Below, piece after piece: positions 38,217 through 57,850 of a stretch of DNA of 64,000 nt (positions are counted from its first letter, which is position 1; each line of letters begins with the position of its first letter). Position numbers and translations under genes: made by a program. The notes under the pieces were generated by a model. It was not told the DNA's origin, searched no databases, and saw only the letters and a list, made by a program, of their open reading frames with translations. Origin of the DNA: Wuchereria bancrofti (lineage: Eukaryota > Nematoda > Chromadorea > Rhabditida > Onchocercidae); NCBI GenBank assembly GCA_005281725.1, contig SSBO01000012.1, positions 20,506,840-20,570,839 on the forward strand, given 5' to 3'.

Positions 38217-38940
38217 AAGCGAAGTTTCAAAACTCACTGAATACCACACGATTCAATACGAATTAAAAAAAAAAGAAAAAAACGACACTGAATCCTCATT
38301 CAGTGGAAAATGTAAAATGGAACAGTTCAAAATCACTAGTATTTCTCACTTAAATAAAAACTGATTACTCCTTACTAACAAAGAATTCAATCCTTAAATG
38401 ACATAAAAACAATAATGAACATAAATACCCGTCTTGAAATGTAGTGCTATGATACATTAACATATAATTAGATAAATGTGAAAAAACATTACTATGTATA
38501 AACAAGTCAAGTACATCTCGCAAATAAATTTGTCTGCGGAACAAGCACTTTCTTCACTTTTCACAGATGTCTTCTAATTATTTTGATTTATCAACAACCA
38601 CGTGTCATTATAAGTTTCAGAAAAAAATGTTGGACCAGGATATTTGTTGTAAAGCAATTATGACTTATTTCGAGTAAGAAAAATCAGCTACAAGTGGCTA
38701 TTTCCATGAAGACACTGGTCATATTATTTCTATCTGAAAATATTGTTACTCGTGGTTGTTAGGGGAAAACTGAGGAGACGTTACACTGTTACGAAATGGA
38801 TTCCAAGAGGGTAAGTTTTAATAAGATTTTTTTTCAGCCCAGTATAATGATTCGATGCTTCTAAAGAAAACAGTGATAAAGCCAATCATTTTCTACTATC
38901 TTCATTCGTCAAAAACAAAAATGGATCGAAAAAAAAAAAC

Positions 38941-41900
38941 CTACTTCTTCTTTTTCTGTAAATATGCGTCATAGCGCGTATAAGCAAAATTGAGCATTTG
39001 TCGACAACGTGCAATCTGAAAATAAAATAGCTAAAAAATACCATAAATTGCAATGAAGATACCACTTAATTATCCAGTACTCAAAATAAATATAACAAGT
39101 ACAACTGCATTTTGCATAAAGTAAATGAAGTGTAATTCGAAAGTTCGTAGAGTTAGCCAAATTTAAAAAATAAAACGAAAGAAAGAAAGATTTTAAAATA
39201 CAGCAAGCATTTGTAAGAATTGTACAAGGTTTGGCTGTGTTGAAACTATTAGCTCAAAATTCCTAAAACGAATATTATAAAATTTTCAGTTCAAAACGAA
39301 GTACTACTGGAGATCCAATTCTATTACAATAATATTTGTGTTTTACCATTTAGGAGTCGTTTTATTTAATTAGCTTTGTATAACTTAATTTATTAATATA
39401 ACTGCATTGCATACATGACCACAGAATTATCCCATACTAAAAAAATGATTATAGCTTATTAAAACAGAATATTGAAATAAAAAGATTTAATACTTCATTT
39501 TATTATTCTGAGAATGCTAGTGTGTTTACATTTTTTTATTGTTTTGCGGAGATCTTATTAATGATTAAATAAGTATAGTTTATTGAATAAATTATCTCTC
39601 CAAGCTACAACTACGACAGTTAATTCGAAAAAATACAGACGGCCGCAAAATGGGCCTTTTAAATGGATTTCTGAGTACTGCCGATACTGTCAACTAACAT
39701 AGCGCAAAAGAGATTAATGCATTTAGTCCGACGGGTTTCGTAAGGTACAATTTATCTGGATATAGCCAAGCATCTGTCTTCAGGAGAAAATTTACAATGT
39801 CACTGCCTGAATATATTGAGACAAAAGCTCTAATTTGAAAAACAGATCATAAGTGAGTGCGTAGTCGTCTATCTCTAAAATTTCACTAATGAATTTTGAC
39901 ATTAAAAATCATAGTTCACTCACATTTTTTTCACCGAACCGTTCCTCAGCTGAAGCAATTTTATTTTCTTCAAAATTCCTCAAAGTTACATTCATTCGTT
40001 TTAACTGAAAACATATTCAAACACTAATAAAATTAATGGTTTCTTACTTTTCTTATGAATGAATACTCCAAAAAGTGAACGGAAATAATCCTGCAAAATA
40101 AGCTAACTTTTTCATCCATGTCAGGATTCGTCGGTGGAAAACACATCCAAAAATGCTTCAGTAGCTCAGCAACAGAATCATGGATTGCTTGTAAGTCAAC
40201 TAAATCTGTTGCGGTCAATTCTGTAATGTTTTTAGCTGATGTTTCTGTAACAACACTAGCCATTTTTAAGAGATCCTCATAATCACTATCCGAATCGTCC
40301 TCCAAATCCTGCAATCATTTTCTGCAAATGAAAACTAAACTAACAAAGACTAATTCTTATGAAATAAGCATCTTCGATAAATGCGAAAAAATCAGAACAC
40401 CAATAATGAGAAATTTTAAAGAATTCTGAATAGTTCCAAACCGATTTTTACAACTTACGTCATCATAATCCTCATCCTCTGGCATAGTTTCGCATACCCT
40501 TAGCACAACATCTCGATAAGCCTGTGCCTGTTCATTGGTATAAAGTTTTGTTGGTCTCCTTGCACCACCCACTGCGAATGAAATAAGATCTAACTCTTCC
40601 TCATGTTTGTCTGTCCTCAACTCCTCACTTTCTAATATTATTTCATCATCATCCTCGTCTTCTGATTTCGATTTACTCATCTAAATAGAAGCAAGTTTAA
40701 AAGAAGATGGAAATCAAAGAAACTTTATAGCATTCGGATTCACAGTGATTAAGTAACGCTGAAGCGCTCAGCATATTTCAGTTAACAACGATCAAATGAT
40801 TTAAATCAGTAACAGCATACATCATAAACGACAGAATTTAGTTGTTTACATCTCAATTATCCATCTCGGTAAGAAAGCAGACACAGCTGTATAATGACCA
40901 GAACAACTGGGCTTTACCAGATAAACGGTTTGAATCAATTCTTGGAAAACCATTTCTCTCACTCTCTTAAAAGAAATCATACTTCTGTGTATTCTTCATT
41001 CGTTTGTCCTTCCAAATCGGCAATAGCTGGTACTTCATTTTCGGCAGTGGTAAGTAGAACCCGCTCGGAATGATAATTGAACCTTTTCATCAAAATGTCT
41101 TTTGGTGATGAAGCATGTTCCGATAACGATGATATATTGTTCTAAAAGTTTAGTTTTTGCAAAACATAAAAAAATTTTATTAAAAGATCTTTGAATTATT
41201 TATAGCAGTACAAACTGAAAACTATAACCTACAATTAAAGGATCATCGTGGATGTACGAAAAATCGAGAGTTTTATGAGCAATCTTCGTATCCAGTAGTT
41301 TACGCATTTCTGGAATAATTCAACATGGATGAATTATTTCTGTAATGAAAATGACGAGGTAAAAAGCAAATTCTTTTTGACAAAATTCTTTTTTGACGAT
41401 TTTCGACTTCTGATAATTACCAATCTTAAAATGAGCGTAATAAATACCAAACATTACACCTGCATTATCAGCTTTAATACAGTCCGCAAATGGATCAGAC
41501 TGACTAGAAGCTACCTCACGTTCACGATGAAAGTAATGCGATTGAAAAAACCTGGCCCAAAATTCTTGCTCTGTCATTTCGTGTGGCACTAGTTCTAGAT
41601 GCTTCCTTTCCACTGAAATAGAATACGAATTAACTACTTCATTAAAAATAAATGAAATTAAATATTTAATGGAGCTAGAAAAACCTGCAGGATAAGTTCG
41701 GAATATACTCTGGATTGTATCGATATTGAGATTTAACTTGACTCCATTCGTGCCTTCAGATTGCGCAATGCTGCTCAGAAAGCCACTTGAAACACCCAAT
41801 TTGCCACCGTCTACATCCTTCTGAATTAAGCATTTGCAAGTGTATAGCTTAGAAGATAGTAATCCATTCGCCAAATTATAATAAGTGAATAGCTATTGAA

Positions 41901-43295
41901 AAGTCCATTGCTGTTGTAAGAATAACAAAATTTGAAATGTTTTAAGAATAGGATTTTTTTCTGATCTAGATTTAGTACAAGAATATACTGGTAAATTTAT
42001 ATATTCAGTGCAAGAAGGCAAGTTAAATTAGACTGATTAAATTAGACGGGTCCCAAATGAAAACACAACATAATGATAAAATTTGACTTTTAGTAAAATT
42101 TCGTTCCAAACTAACGTTTTGATAATATTCGCTCCAGAAATCTTGAGCAGATATCAGTTTCGACGCAACCAAATGTTTGTATATTTCTTGCAAATGTTTG
42201 TTGCGTTCTAAAATCTTCTTCTTTGCTTCTAGTTCTTTCGTTTTATTGTACTTCAACGATTGTGCAACATTCTAAAAGTAAATATGATAAGCATCGAGCC
42301 CATCAGTCAAAAAGTTTCCGTCTGTTGTTTAATCGGATATAGGAATTTTCCAAAATCAGGAATTTCCAAAAGAAAATCTACGATTTGAAGTAAACCACAG
42401 CACATTTACCTGACTAACAATTTGTCTATGATGTATAAGAGCCTGTTGTAACATTTCTTTTACCAAATCGCGATCTTTAACATGCATCTGAAGAACATAT
42501 GATATTCTTCTCACATATAATATGGAAAACCCTCATACAAAAAAGTTTTGTTAATTTGACAGATTAAATACACAACTAATAGACTGACTAATAACGAGCT
42601 GATGAATGCATTTTAAAGAGACGGAATCATGAAACCATAGATGTTCATGCACAGATGCTCACAGTATCTGCTAATTTGAATTTCGAGTCTAATAATAAGA
42701 AATCAAAACTTGCTTCCTTCCCAAGTGGATTAACGAAAACAAATGTTGCTTGTTCTTCATTATGCTTACATATCTGGAGCTGTGTTTTCGTTTTATTTGG
42801 TGGCGAAATTCGTTGTCCTGAAACCCAGAAAGCATTTCGTAAACAACAGAAAGGATGAAATACTGAAGTGTTGCTAAATAACAAGGAAAATGCATAGTCT
42901 ACATAAAAATGCATAAAAATGCATTTCAAATTTAATTTCGAAAATTTCCAGAACAAAATTACGTCCTTTGCTCGAGTAAGAAAGAGGAAAATTAAAAAAA
43001 AAAAACTAAAATTTTCAATCCTTTAATGCAGCAACTTATTTAAATCTCGTAACTTATTCCTTCTGACTTGGTCTATTAACTTTCTTAGTTATTCAAAGTA
43101 CTTCAATAACGCAACTCTAGTCGAATTCTTACCTCTAATATCGCTGAAAAGGACGACAAGTTTTTCATCCGAAGCATTGTCCAACCATTCAACCCGATCT
43201 TCATAAACATAAAAGGTACCAATAGGTGATTTAGAAGCACCTGGCATACGAGATTTCACATGTTCAACACGCAGCAGTAAATCTTTGTTAGACAT
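38941..43295 (-). CDS. GTF2H1: TFIIH core subunit 1 (p62), 12 exons
   Basis: Exons in transcript order: 43295-43133, 42817-42663, 42487-42410, 42271-42116, 41820-41685, 41612-41460, 41309-41233, 41141-40983, 40680-40459, 40308-40108, 40004-39924, 39015-38941; all phases agree, giving 551 residues (human about 548). Residues 1-108 are the PH-like domain that binds acidic peptides of XPC, TFIIE and activators. Two BSD domains follow, near 150-184 (LVASKLISAQDFWSEYY) and 240-262 (EMTEQEFWARFFQSHYFHRE). The C-terminal part holds LLKHFWMCFPPTNP near 480-495, the conserved block that contacts other TFIIH core subunits. p62 serves transcription initiation and nucleotide excision repair. Two acidic clusters (about 365-378 and 425-445) are absent from the human protein as I recall it. 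The start at 43295 sits just after a CAG acceptor and aligns with the family's N-terminus. An upstream in-frame start at 43334 is less likely. Confidence 0.93.
40048..40107 (-). other. Possible alternative 20-codon extension of p62 exon 10
   Basis: After the GTTAGC donor used in the model (ending at 40108) the frame stays open for 20 codons to a better-looking GTAAGA donor (exon end 40048), also phase 0. Family alignment (DEK followed by a Lys-Met segment, as in human EEKVVKMK) favours the upstream donor. The longer form would add a hydrophobic insert beginning VSLFCRIISVHF. Confidence 0.45.
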
Positions 43296-44805
43296 GACTG
43301 ATATCCTGAGATCATTGTACAATGAAATTCTCACAAGTTTATAAGAGTATGATTTTTACAAACGTAATAAAATACATAGCGCGCGATATACTGAGTAACA
43401 TGTTAAAAAAATATAAGTACAAGTGTGAGCAGAAAATATTGACGTACGTGGGAAGAATGAAGATCCGGAATTAGCGAAGGGAAGCATCACAAAATAAAAG
43501 GCGGCGAAGGGACTACTGTAAGAAGGAAGATTGACATCAAGTATCTCACTCTTAGAAGTATCTTATTTTTTTCACAAAGAATCACGGATTAATAAAAAAC
43601 CAAAAAAATTATGTTGTAAATTATGTTGGCAAAGAAAAAATCACAGAAACAACTCAAAAAGAGAGAGGGAATGAGGACGAGAGCAAAAGATCAGGTAAAA
43701 AAGATTGTGAAACAAACAAGACATAGTATGGCAAAGTATGCGAAATAATACGCTACCAGACATCAAGAGATACGCTGAAATATCACAATGACAATGATTC
43801 TTTGCAGCATTGGGTCGCTGTGAAAATTTCAACCTCCCAGTTCACTGTTTTCACATCAAAATTCAAACTAATTTCTCATTATGATAATTATTTGGTAACA
43901 TTTCAAATTTTGCTCATAATAAATTAAGATAGATTAACTTGATTTCCACTTTATAGATTTATATAGACTGGGAACGGTCGTTTTATTTGCTTAATTCTTT
44001 GGTATTTTGTCACTTAAATTAATTGTTGGGAAATTAATTGGCAGATTGAAATTGGCCAATTTTGCAGAACTTATTATTTAATATTGATTCTGCGAAATAT
44101 TTAATTCGTTTTTCTATTAGCACATTCGAAATTTAACTTGTGTATGGGATGCTAGATTAGATCATAGTTACGATTAATAAATTTTAGTTATAATTATCTA
44201 ATTAAAAAAAAAAAGAAAAAACCGTACTCCAAAAAGTCGAAATTGCTACATATCATAAAGATAAATTAAAAAAAATGTTTCAATAAACAGTATAATTCAC
44301 AAACTTTATTGAGGAGAAAAGAACGATAACTGTGGACAGATCCTGTTGATTCTCTCTTACACTGGAAGGTATCAATAGAATTTATTTCTTCAAAAGTGTT
44401 CATCTGTCATACATCTATTTTGGGATTTTTTTAAAACTTAGAATTTCAAACTCACATCTTTTCTTTTCCGTCTAGTTTAATTCCGTGTTATTTTGTCACT
44501 TAAATTAAAAGCAAGAATTACGAATAAAAGAAGTAATTATTTGTGAATAATAAAGATTGGTTTAGTTGCTTTATATCTTCCATAAAAAAAAAGTTCATTT
44601 GATTTGTCGAAAAAGAAAAAAGATCAAAAATTAATTTGAATGAAGTTTCGTTTAAAAAAAAGGATTGAAAAAAAATTTTTCTAGTCAACCGTTTTTGCCC
44701 TTTATTATTTCTTTTTTCTTTTTCAAATGTTAATAACTGTTAAAGTTAGCTTGACATCTCTAGAATTCCAGGACTTTGACAAAAGAGTGAAGATTCAAAC
44801 AAATA
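43296..44805. promoter_or_regulatory. Shared 5' region between divergent genes
   Basis: About 1.5 kb separates the start of p62 (minus strand) from the start of the next plus-strand gene. No exon is supported in between. TTCCAG ending at 44771 is a plausible spliced-leader acceptor for the plus-strand gene. CAG acceptors lie a few bases upstream of the p62 start on the minus strand. No specific factor site is claimed. Confidence 0.4.
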
Positions 44806-51104
<6,299 letters not shown>

Positions 51105-51220
51105 AGATATTTGTATGATTGCAAAACACTATATGTTGTTGTCTTTTAATTATGGGTCAAAACGGAATGTGTATCTTTTTGAAATTAAGTGAAGATAGGG
51201 GAAAAATTACGAAGTTATAG

Positions 51221-52111
<891 letters not shown>

Positions 52112-54485
52112 CTTTTTGTAAATTTTCAAATTTTGTATTTTTTTTAACAATCAAGAAGTTTCGATTTTAAAAAAAAAAAGCGGAAAACAACATTAATGCA
52201 GTAGTATTAATCAACTAAACTGTCAAGCACTACTGGAAGTGAAAATGATAAGAAACTAATTGTTATGATTCCATTTACTAAAAATCAATAGAATTTTTAA
52301 AAGTTTGAATGAAATCAAATTTGATTAAATCAACAGTTCATTTCGAATCCTGTCACATTAACAATACACTATTTCTATGTAGTCATTGTTTCGTTCAATT
52401 TATTGATTAAATTGCTGTGGAATTGAGTCAGATTAAAATTCATTATATTCATAGCTACTCATTATCAATGCAATGGGTACTGATTGATGTATGTATGGTA
52501 ATATTTGCATTTATTTATATTGGTTGTAGAAAATGACATTTCGCAGACTCTCCGATTGCTATTAATCATTCACACTCATTCTGTTATTTTCTTCTTTGTC
52601 ACATTCAAATGCTCTTTTTGTTTTCATTTTGCTGCTGTATTTACTTGCCAAATTAATTAAATTTTGTATGTAGTTCTTAGATGAATTATTGGAATTTTGA
52701 GACGTCGTTGTCAGTCAAAAACTTCAACCATCTCTCCATACTGTTTGTTAGCGGTATGAAGTGATATTCAAAGGAAGAAAGTAATTCGAATTGCAGCTAA
52801 CTTTATAACCAAAATGGTATAACAATTTATCTATCCATTTATATGGCAGACTTTAAACTAAGCTTTAGAAATGAATTATCTAAAGATTTAATTTATTTCG
52901 ATGAGGACTAAATGTATGTCGTCCTGTAAACTATTCAGAAATAAAGTCTTTTTTTGATAATTTGGTCAACCATTTTCATCATTTCAAGAAAACTAGAGAA
53001 ATTTTTGTCCATATGTGTCTCTCGATTCTGTTACAAACACCTGTCATTTTAAAATTTGTATTGGTGAAGGAAATTGGTGAAAATTTCTTACGCCCGCCGA
53101 AATTTTGCAGACAAATTTTAGAAAATTTTGGTTTTATGTTGTATGCTTTGCCTCATCATTTTTAAAATAGTCTATATTAGAACTAACATTTTACCTTTGT
53201 TGTTTTATTTTTTCTAATTTAATGGAAATTTTATTGAAATGATTATTTTCTGATTCCTAAATTAATTTTTTTTCTAAAAAAAAAGATTATTTTTATCCAA
53301 ATATAGTTTATAGATGGCTTCATCCCAAAATTTCTTTATTTTGTATTTGTTACTACTACTGGTGTTCCTAGAATATATAGTAATTATATCAATTTATGAT
53401 TTTTAATAACATTGGCTCAGCATCGATAGAATTAGTAGCACCTGACCAAGCTGACATATGCGATGAAGTATATTTCTCTATATAACAATGACATATTTAA
53501 TGGTTTACTTATGTCTGTCTGTATCCATCCATCTGTGGCTCAATCCAAATTTGCAGCCATAATCATAACTAAATTGCATCTTTTATATCCGTTACTTCTG
53601 CACAATATTTATTTCTAGTCACTTTTGCAAATTGCATTTTTACTATCATAAATTCTATTGACCCTTTTATTTGCATCATTTGCATGGTATGTTTACAGCG
53701 ATATCAACGAATAATCATATATGATTACTAATTGAGAATTTCGTTGACATTTAGCCTTATCTTTCCTTTTCTTTTTCAGTAAGAAAGTAACTATGTGCAT
53801 AATAAATTTGTAATATATACCAATAATAAATTGTTTATGAATATTGTAATAAAATTTTGAATGAAAACGTTAACGTTCACAAAAATTTTACAAATTTTGC
53901 TAGTTACTGGAAATTAGAAATTTTGATAATTGTCGCAAAGAGCACTTTACAAAATAAGAGTTATTCATTTAGGGAAACCATCTTCCCATTCAATTTATTA
54001 TTCTCTTTTCCTTCTCGTATTTATTTATTTCTTAATGTAGATGAAAAATTTTCATAAAGCGATTAATCATGCCATTTGTATTGTTTTCGGCGATATTTGA
54101 AGTTTTATGATCAAGCAAGAATTCTACGCTGCTGTTAAAACTGCTTTCATAAATAGCTTTTTAACACTAAAATGACTGTGGAAATTTTTACCAACTTTCA
54201 GTAGTTGCTTGCTTGCTTATTCGAAATTATGCGATTTTGAAACTCTTTTTTTTTCATATTTCTGCGTTGTAAGTTAATTAGAAGTTGTTCCGATCGAGGA
54301 AATTTTCAACTTGAACCTAAACTAAATTTCATTCCAAGATGACATTCCAAGTTGTACTGATCAATTCACAAAACTCAAATATGAAGTTATTTTTTGATTT
54401 TGGTGGTTAGTTAATTAGATAATAAACTAGTAGTTTTCGGGTAGTTAATTAAATTTGATGCAACAAGAAAAAGTTCAATAACATA
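52112..54485. other. Intergenic AT-rich stretch
   Basis: No supported gene. Open frames at 52962-53165 and 53857-54057 have skewed AT-rich codon content and no splice support. The first part may be 3' untranslated sequence of the plus-strand gene. Confidence 0.4.
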
Positions 54486-54640
54486 CATGGTTGAAGGAAT
54501 GACTCTTGAATAGTGCACTGCTGTACTTGTACCATCACCGCATTGTAGTTATGATTGCGCTCCTCATCCTTCGGGAGAACACCTCTGAATTTGGGTCGTT
54601 TTGGCGGATGTTGCACTTCCACTTCTCTCTTAGCCACTTT
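54486..54640 (-). CDS. Isolated coding-like exon with basic proline-rich motif
   Basis: On the minus strand a frame reads AKREVEVQHPPKRPKFRGVL and continues to about 54487, where a good donor GTATGT occurs. HPPKRPK resembles a nuclear localisation signal. Upstream on the same strand the frame can be extended to an ATG at about 54727, but a TAG interrupts it. A short 45-base intron (GTAAAG..AAATAG) would remove that stop but leaves the phase wrong. It is therefore either an exon of an unresolved gene or a decayed copy. G+C is well above the flanks. Confidence 0.35.
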
Positions 54641-54799
54641 CCGTTCCTACTCTATTTGATCCTTTCGTATGGTGGTGATCTTATTTCCATCTTTACCTCC
54701 TGTTGTTCTTCCGCTCTGCTGCGTCATGCCGTTTCATTTTATGGAACTAAAAATATTCAAGAGGATGATGACAAGAAAGAAGATAATATGATTTGATCG

Positions 54800-56934
54800 A
54801 CTTTAGTGATAGGTCAAATTAGTTACGGGGATTTCCGCATTTTCGAATATTTTCAAATATTCGCGACATTGGTTTCATTCTTCTCATCCTGTTTGTGCAT
54901 ATTCTTTTGTTTGAGATGATCAAATTTCAATTTCTCCCAGTCTATCTTGAGTTAAATTTCATTCTTTCTGACTGTAATCCTTTCTGCTGTAAATACTAAG
55001 CATATCACGTAGAACAAAGGATAAACATCATACGAATAAAGAATTATCGTGTCTTTTATTATTTTTCTAAAATTATCAGGAAGGATAGGTGAAATCTAAG
55101 TTATTTCTGTGAATAACTCAAAATACAATTCTTTGTTTTTCTATTCGTGATTTGTTCTTTTTTTGTTCGAATTTTAATTTAATTAAAATATTCTACTCAA
55201 ATTAATGATATTGAATTATATTGTAATATTAATCTGAATTGAATGAATAATTTCGTAATTAGAGATACTGAAAAATACTGAAAAAAGTAAAGAAAACAAT
55301 TTTCACAAAAAGTAGAAAAAAAGAATTTTCGTGAGGTTTTTGTTCACTGATTGGCGTATTTCTGTTAGTTCGAAAATTACTCAGCGCAAAAGCATCTTAG
55401 ACTGATACCGTCTGCGCTTTTCTCTGCATTCAACTGGAGCAAGTACCGCCTAGCAACAGCATTTCAGCATAGCGCATCATCACTGCAGACGACGACAAGA
55501 CGCAACGATTGCAGGGGTATCAGCAATACCCTTCGTAAGAGTTTTCTGATCACACATGTGTTCCCCTTAACTGTCTCTTTTTTTTGCTTGGCAGTTTTCA
55601 ACAGATCAATTGACTTTGCTATATTTGATTGTATGAGTATTTAAAGTTAACCTTTTGATAAATAAACTACCCTTCAACTATTCCGTCAAAAATTTATGTC
55701 AGATTCATTGAGCAGTGAAAAGAAATATCTCGGAAGACGTTTCATGCTTGAACTAATTTGAAATTAAAAATTTTTCAAATTCTTCTTAAAAATTTCTATA
55801 ATTTGGACTTTACTTTATTTAAATATATATTATAAGTTATATTATTATATGCATTATAAGTTCCGAAGCTGAACCTTTAAATTCGATTTATTTGTTTGTT
55901 GAACTGATACTTCAAACATGATTTTAAAAAAGAAGAACTTGCTTCACTTGACCTAAATGGGTTCTGTTTTTATTTACAACCTTTTCGCGATGTACATCAC
56001 TCATCATCATTGTGCACACAACAGAATTCATAGAAAAAAATTTTTGCCCATACCTATGCATGCTACTAAATGAAATGTAAAGTGAAGTTCGGTCCTTTAA
56101 ATTATAACATTGTTTACCAAAATGAACCTCAGCGTGAATTAATTTGTTTTCTATCAACGATTTGATGAAATTATGAATAAGCAGATTCGTTAGTTATTTT
56201 GGTACATCTTTTTCTTCCAAGATCACTAATATTGGTAGTGGATGATCTATTTTTCTTTAATTCATCAGCTGATCAGACTGTTGTTTCTATTACCTAATTA
56301 ATTAAACTCATCAGTTATTGGGAACTATTGCTTTTTTGCAAAAATTAGCAATTACTTTGTCCAATGAAATCGTGACCTCATCAAAACGTGATATGTTAAG
56401 TAAGGTTAGATAATACACATATATCAAGCATATACATTAGGAAACTTATATCAGACTATACAAGTAAAAAATGTTATGCATTTTTTTTTGCGGGTTGAAA
56501 TTTGAACACTAGCATTATGTCAGGTGAACAAAGCTTGATAATACAAGTAAACAATGGTAGTATAAGCAGAAGAATGGTCATTTTACATATATGATGGGAG
56601 GATATATATATATATATATATATATATATGCTATTAATGAACGGCCTAATAAACTTATCTAGGAAAGAGACGGGATTGTTCTTAAGAAAATTTGTTTGGT
56701 GCCTTCTCATATTCTATTAATACCAAACGTTCATCATCAGTAGAAATGCCAAAATAGAAAGTCAGAATTCAACATTTGCTCTTCTTGATCATTAGTCGCT
56801 TTTTTGTATTTCCTTTGCAAATTAAAAGTGGAAAAGTTGGATAGCCAATGCAATGTTTCATTCCTACCTATTACTGTTATCGTAAAATAAAATATTTCAT
56901 TTTCTTGGATTATCAGATCGAGAATCTTAGTACA
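54800..56934. other. Intergenic stretch with a G+C-rich island
   Basis: Mostly AT-rich and without a gene. About 55375-55560 is clearly richer in G+C. It holds the small hairpin GGGTAT-CAGCA-ATACCC at 55515-55531 but no sustained frame. An AT dinucleotide run sits at 56602-56630. Confidence 0.45.
56602..56630 (+). repeat. (AT)n microsatellite
   Basis: About fourteen uninterrupted AT units. Confidence 0.95.
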
Positions 56935-57162
56935 TTACAGTTCGGGCATGATCATAACTTGAGGGTTTGTATCATTTAATTGAGCACGGTATACACAAAA
57001 AGAAGCAAAAAGCAAGAGGAATATTAGCAAAAGAATAAAAATTAACAAGATTAATATTCTTTCTATTTGAAAAGTTTTCAAATAATTAATTTTTTTTATA
57101 ACATATCGATTAGCGTCTTTTGAGGAAGACTTCAAGAATCTTGTAGAAGACTTGAGAGACAC
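56935..57162 (-). CDS. Possible small single-pass membrane protein
   Basis: A 75-codon minus-strand frame (open upstream to about 57220) has no ATG, so an upstream exon is needed if it is real. It starts with three heptads of the form (F/S)LKSSxx, encoded by a 21-base repeat at about 57120-57182. It continues through a basic stretch into a strong membrane helix (residues about 36-58, rich in Leu/Ile/Phe), and ends NDTNPQVMIMPEL. Basic residues before the helix suggest a type II orientation. There is no known family. GTTATG and GTAATG near the end could be donors to unseen exons. Confidence 0.35.
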   Translation of the reverse strand: MSLKSSTRFLKSSSKDANRYVIKKINYLKTFQIERILILLIFILLLIFLLLFASFCVYRAQLNDTNPQVMIMPEL

Positions 57163-57850
57163 TATGGAAGACTTGAGGAATTCTTGAGGAGGAAGAAGAT
57201 TTGAACTTGTTATGTATCAGTGACGTATATTTATTTTTATTTAGTGACACAATCACTGTTATTCAAACTTTTATATAACTTCAAAAAGAAATGCCTTTCC
57301 ATCGTTCAAGCAATATCAAGTCATTTTACTTTGGATGAACGTCTTTTCTGGATGTTAGGTTTGGTCGATTTTTATAGTTTGTTTTCATATTTCCATGTTA
57401 ATATTTATGAAAAGAAATAAGTGACCGAATATATGAGTTTCTAGTATTTTGCAAAAAATATGCTTTTATATCCTTTCTTTTGCGGTGTAAAATATCTTTT
57501 TACACCGATGAACGTGTGTTTTTTGTTGGGGAAAAAAGAATGACAGTCATAGATAATATCACATTTGAACTGAATTAGTATTTTTTTAATTTTACTATAG
57601 TAACAATTTCAGTATAATTTGTCAGTTGAGTAATGCAACATTTACCGTCAGTGATAAATCAAATTTTCGTGATTAGTTTTTAGTTGTCTGATGTGAAACG
57701 CTCTTCTCGTCATTTTCATATGCTTAAATCTTGAAATTTTACACATGTGTAGGATAACCAATGACTGCGATTTTTCATAATTCGTAACGAGAAAGAATTA
57801 TGTGCGACAATTAACAAATTCATTTTCAGAGTGCTTCTTGACAGCAGTGG

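Noticed and set aside
42645..42895. Overlapping frames on both strands around p62 exon 2
   Set aside because: Only the minus-strand register joining exon 1 at phase 1 continues the PH domain; the others are shadows.
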